DNA of 64,000 bases from Cohnella candidum (GTDB lineage Bacteria; Bacillota; Bacilli; Paenibacillales; Paenibacillaceae). Every line of letters starts with the position of its first letter. Positions within the stretch are counted from its first letter, which is position 1. Both the position numbers and the translations under genes were made by a program. The DNA lies in assembly GCF_003713065.1 (NCBI RefSeq), contig NZ_CP033433.1, positions 1,771,001-1,835,000 of the forward strand, in the 5' to 3' direction. Below the pieces are notes generated by a model. That model saw only the letters and a list, made by a program, of their open reading frames with translations, was not told the origin of the DNA and searched no databases. Below are positions 62,208-64,000 of the stretch, in pieces.

Positions 62208-62657
62208 TTATTGGAGTTTTCCTTCATTCAGCAGTCGAATGGCTTTGTCGATTCGTTTTTGGCGTGTATCAGCCGTCTTGGCGTCCTCAATCGGAAGCAC
62301 GAAACGTCTTTTGTTGCTGTTAGACAACCCGTTGAAGAAGCGTTCGGCATTTTCCTCACGATGAAGCGCGTCTGAAAAGTCGTCCGGCAAGGTAAGCTCG
62401 CGCGGTTCGGTATCGAGCTCGAGCTGCACTTTAACCTTTTCGCCCGCGGCGATACCCGCCGCGGCACGATGTTCGGCGCTGACGGGAATCAGATAACGGC
62501 CTCCCATCACGCCGATCGTCGTACGATAAGCATATTCGCCGATCGTGACGCGAACCGCAGGTTTTTTGGATGTCCCCAGCGCAGCCATAACTTCTTGCGG
62601 CACTTCGATCCCCGTTGCGGTTTTACCGTGCAATTCCAAGACAGCTTCGAATTTCAT
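62208..62657 (-). CDS. DUF1905 / YdeI-OmpD-associated family protein
   Basis: A 149-aa protein. The N-terminal DUF1905 barrel spans about 1-85 (KFEAVLELHGKTATGIEVP, RTTIGVMGGRYLIPVS). The C-terminal YdeI-like helical segment is DALHREENAERFFNGLSNSNKRRFVLPIEDAKTAD-type, about 95-140. YdeI in Gram-negatives affects peptide resistance; no role is known here. Confidence 0.85.
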   Translation of the reverse strand: MKFEAVLELHGKTATGIEVPQEVMAALGTSKKPAVRVTIGEYAYRTTIGVMGGRYLIPVSAEHRAAAGIAAGEKVKVQLELDTEPRELTLPDDFSDALHREENAERFFNGLSNSNKRRFVLPIEDAKTADTRQKRIDKAIRLLNEGKLQ

Positions 62658-62753
62658 TTTGCCAGCCTCCCTATTTCAGGATCACGCCTGCATCTGCTCC
62701 ATTCATGAATTCCCGACGAACGGCCGAAATCCTTCCGCTGCCCGCTCGGCGAA

Positions 62754-62783
62754 TTGATCAGGGAGATGGCTGCATGATAAAAT
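62754..62783 (+). promoter_or_regulatory. SigA-type promoter of the VOC gene
   Basis: TTGATC (62754-62759), an 18-nt spacer and TAAAAT (62778-62783), 36 nt before the start. Confidence 0.6.
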
Positions 62784-62819
62784 GGGCCTGTACTTTGGTA
62801 AAAAAAGGAGAGTGTTCGC

Positions 62820-63245
62820 ATGGCCGTCGAAGCTTATCTGAACTTCCAAGGAAATTGCCGGGAAGCCGTGGAGTACTACGCGAAGGTATTCGGAACCGAA
62901 CCGAATATCATGACGTTCGGGGATGCCCCTTCCGATCCGAACCATCCGCTGCCGGAAGAAGCGAAGAATTTGGTGATTCACGCGCGGCTTTCCGTCGCGG
63001 GAAGCAATCTGATGTTCTCTGACACGTTCCCGGGCATGACGTTCACGATCGGCAACAACATCAGCCTTTCGGTCAGCAGCAAAGACAAGGACGAGCTCGT
63101 CTCCTGGTTCAACCAGCTGAAGGAAGGCGGCAAAGTCGGCATGGAAATCCAAGAAACGTTCTGGAGCAAGTGCTACGGCAATTTGACGGATAAATTCGGC
63201 GTCGGCTGGCAATTCAACCTCGACAGCGGCGAATTTCAAATGTAA
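62820..63245 (+). CDS. VOC-superfamily (PhnB/glyoxalase-like) protein
   Basis: A 141-aa protein of the PhnB-like VOC branch: AYLNFQGNCREAVEYYAKVF at the start, then VIHARLSVAGSNLMFSD and WFNQLKEGGKVGMEIQETFW with YGNLTDKFGVGWQF at the end. AAAGGAGAG precedes ATG 62820. Single-gene transcript. Substrate unknown. Confidence 0.88.
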   Translation: MAVEAYLNFQGNCREAVEYYAKVFGTEPNIMTFGDAPSDPNHPLPEEAKNLVIHARLSVAGSNLMFSDTFPGMTFTIGNNISLSVSSKDKDELVSWFNQLKEGGKVGMEIQETFWSKCYGNLTDKFGVGWQFNLDSGEFQM

Positions 63246-63263
63246 ATCATATTTAATGGCATT

Positions 63264-63309
63264 AAAAAAGAGGGATGCGGCAACCTTCGTTGCGGTATCC
63301 CTCTTTTTG
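63264..63309 (+). terminator. bidirectional terminator after the VOC gene
   Basis: AAAAAGAGGGAT-G-CGGCAAC pairs with GTTGCGG-T-ATCCCTCTTTTT around CTTC. Confidence 0.88.
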
Positions 63310-63311
63310 CG

Positions 63312-64000
63312 TCATTTCGGCGAAGAATGATGCAGACGTTCCAGCGCCATCAGTACGGCGCCGCCGGCGGCATCCTTCTTGGCCGGGAAAACGTTCATCT
63401 CCGGATAAAGGTTCGAGAGCGCCTCCAGGAAAGCGGATTGCACATAAGGATTGCCCAGCAGCACGCTGCCCGCGATCGCGAGATTTCCGCGCTGCAAGGA
63501 CAGCCTTTCCGCCGCGGGCGCGACCAATTCCGCGAGGGAGGCCGCGTTTTTTCGCGCGATGCCCAGTGCCGCCGCGTCGCCCATCTTACAAGCCTCCGTC
63601 AACAATGGCGCGAGCGCCGCGATCTCTTTCTTGCCCGTCTTGGGATCGTAGACGAAACCGATGACCTGGCGGACTTTGTCCATCCCCAGCTGAGCATAAA
63701 CCAATTCGGTGATGGGCGTCGGAGGGATCCGACCGTCGCCCGCCCGCACCAGCGCCGATAATAAGTCGCGCCCGATGCTGTAGCCGCTGCCTTCGTCGTC
63801 GATCAGATAGCCGAAGCCGCCGGTCCGATGCGTTTCCCCTGCCGCGTTGCGTCCATGGCAGATCGAGCCGGTTCCCGCGATCAGGATCATGCCGAAGCCG
63901 CCGTCCAACGCGCCTACGAGTGCGGTTTCATGGTCGCCCGTTATCGTCAAAGCCCCCTCATAACCGCAGGCCCGAACGCTTGTCTCCAGCCTCGACGCGA
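63312..64000 (-). CDS. N-acetylglucosamine kinase, BadF/BadG ATPase family (5'-partial)
   Basis: Sugar kinase of the BadF/BadG/BcrA/BcrD-type ASKHA fold. The frame is open to the window edge, so the start lies beyond base 64000. Visible motifs are ITGDHETALVGALDG, MILIAGTGSICHGRN (phosphate loop), GGFGYLIDDEGSGYSIGRD, and the adenosine loop IAGSVLLGNPYV. Family members phosphorylate GlcNAc or related amino sugars. Confidence 0.88.
   Translation of the reverse strand, partial: ASRLETSVRACGYEGALTITGDHETALVGALDGGFGMILIAGTGSICHGRNAAGETHRTGGFGYLIDDEGSGYSIGRDLLSALVRAGDGRIPPTPITELVYAQLGMDKVRQVIGFVYDPKTGKKEIAALAPLLTEACKMGDAAALGIARKNAASLAELVAPAAERLSLQRGNLAIAGSVLLGNPYVQSAFLEALSNLYPEMNVFPAKKDAAGGAVLMALERLHHSSPK

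Overview
The window is a contiguous piece of a high-GC, endospore-forming Firmicute chromosome, most likely Paenibacillaceae (Cohnella or Paenibacillus type). The lineage call rests on spore genes (a gerA-type germination operon, tlp, spoVK, cotE), a Bacillus-type LexA with CGAAC-N4-GTTCG boxes, a MerR-type GlnR beside glnA, and the Bacillales order cotE-mutS-mutL-miaA-hfq with spoVK-hflX-ynbB-glnR-glnA close by. I see no rRNA, tRNA, CRISPR array, prophage or insertion sequence. The content is mostly core housekeeping, tightly packed, with many ATGA stop/start overlaps.

Layout. 1-3.7 kb: the end of a gerA germinant-receptor operon (A partial, B frameshifted, C, small membrane protein). 3.7-9.9 kb: phosphatase, TRIC-type channel, thiamine pyrophosphokinase, an MBL hydrolase, two GNATs plus a nitrilase-family hydrolase, an SGNH esterase. 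9.9-15 kb: two-component pair, chromate transporter and a Ser/Thr kinase with an extra C-terminal domain. 15-24 kb: a long leftward cluster rich in DNA/RNA maintenance (RlmM-like methyltransferase, ABC ATPase, thioredoxin-like, receiver-like protein, endonuclease IV, Fpg/Nei glycosylase, HAD phosphatase, mrfB, mrfA). 24-29 kb: tlp, metH, mtnD. 30-31.5 kb: divergent yneA-like/lexA SOS locus with five LexA boxes. 31.5-32.1 kb: a gene-free stretch of about 50-bp tandem repeats. 32-52.3 kb: glnRA, ynbB, hflX, spoVK, ydcF-like, DUF402, PBP1A, hfq, miaA, methyltransferase, mutL, S41 protease, mutS, an amidoligase, cotE. 52-59 kb: FUSC-type exporter, chemoreceptor, carboxypeptidase, yqkB, carbonic anhydrase and small conserved proteins. 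59-64 kb: a DUF6530/AAA/VWA gene set, YdeI-like and VOC proteins, and a partial GlcNAc kinase.

The most interesting region is 59.3-62.1 kb. A CobS/MoxR-like AAA+ gene ends in a run of nine A (reverse strand), preceded at 10 nt by AGAGG. A CobT-like VWA frame without its own N-terminal half opens in the -1 frame at that run. This layout fits programmed -1 frameshifting that would give a short AAA and a long AAA-VWA product from one gene, as proposed for chlD-type chelatase genes. A simple indel is the competing explanation. Three other genes or frames (gerB, fpg, the VWA MIDAS motif) are each broken by what looks like a single lost base, so base-calling quality must be considered.

Gene starts were chosen from Shine-Dalgarno spacing and overlaps; several are shorter than the longest open frame.
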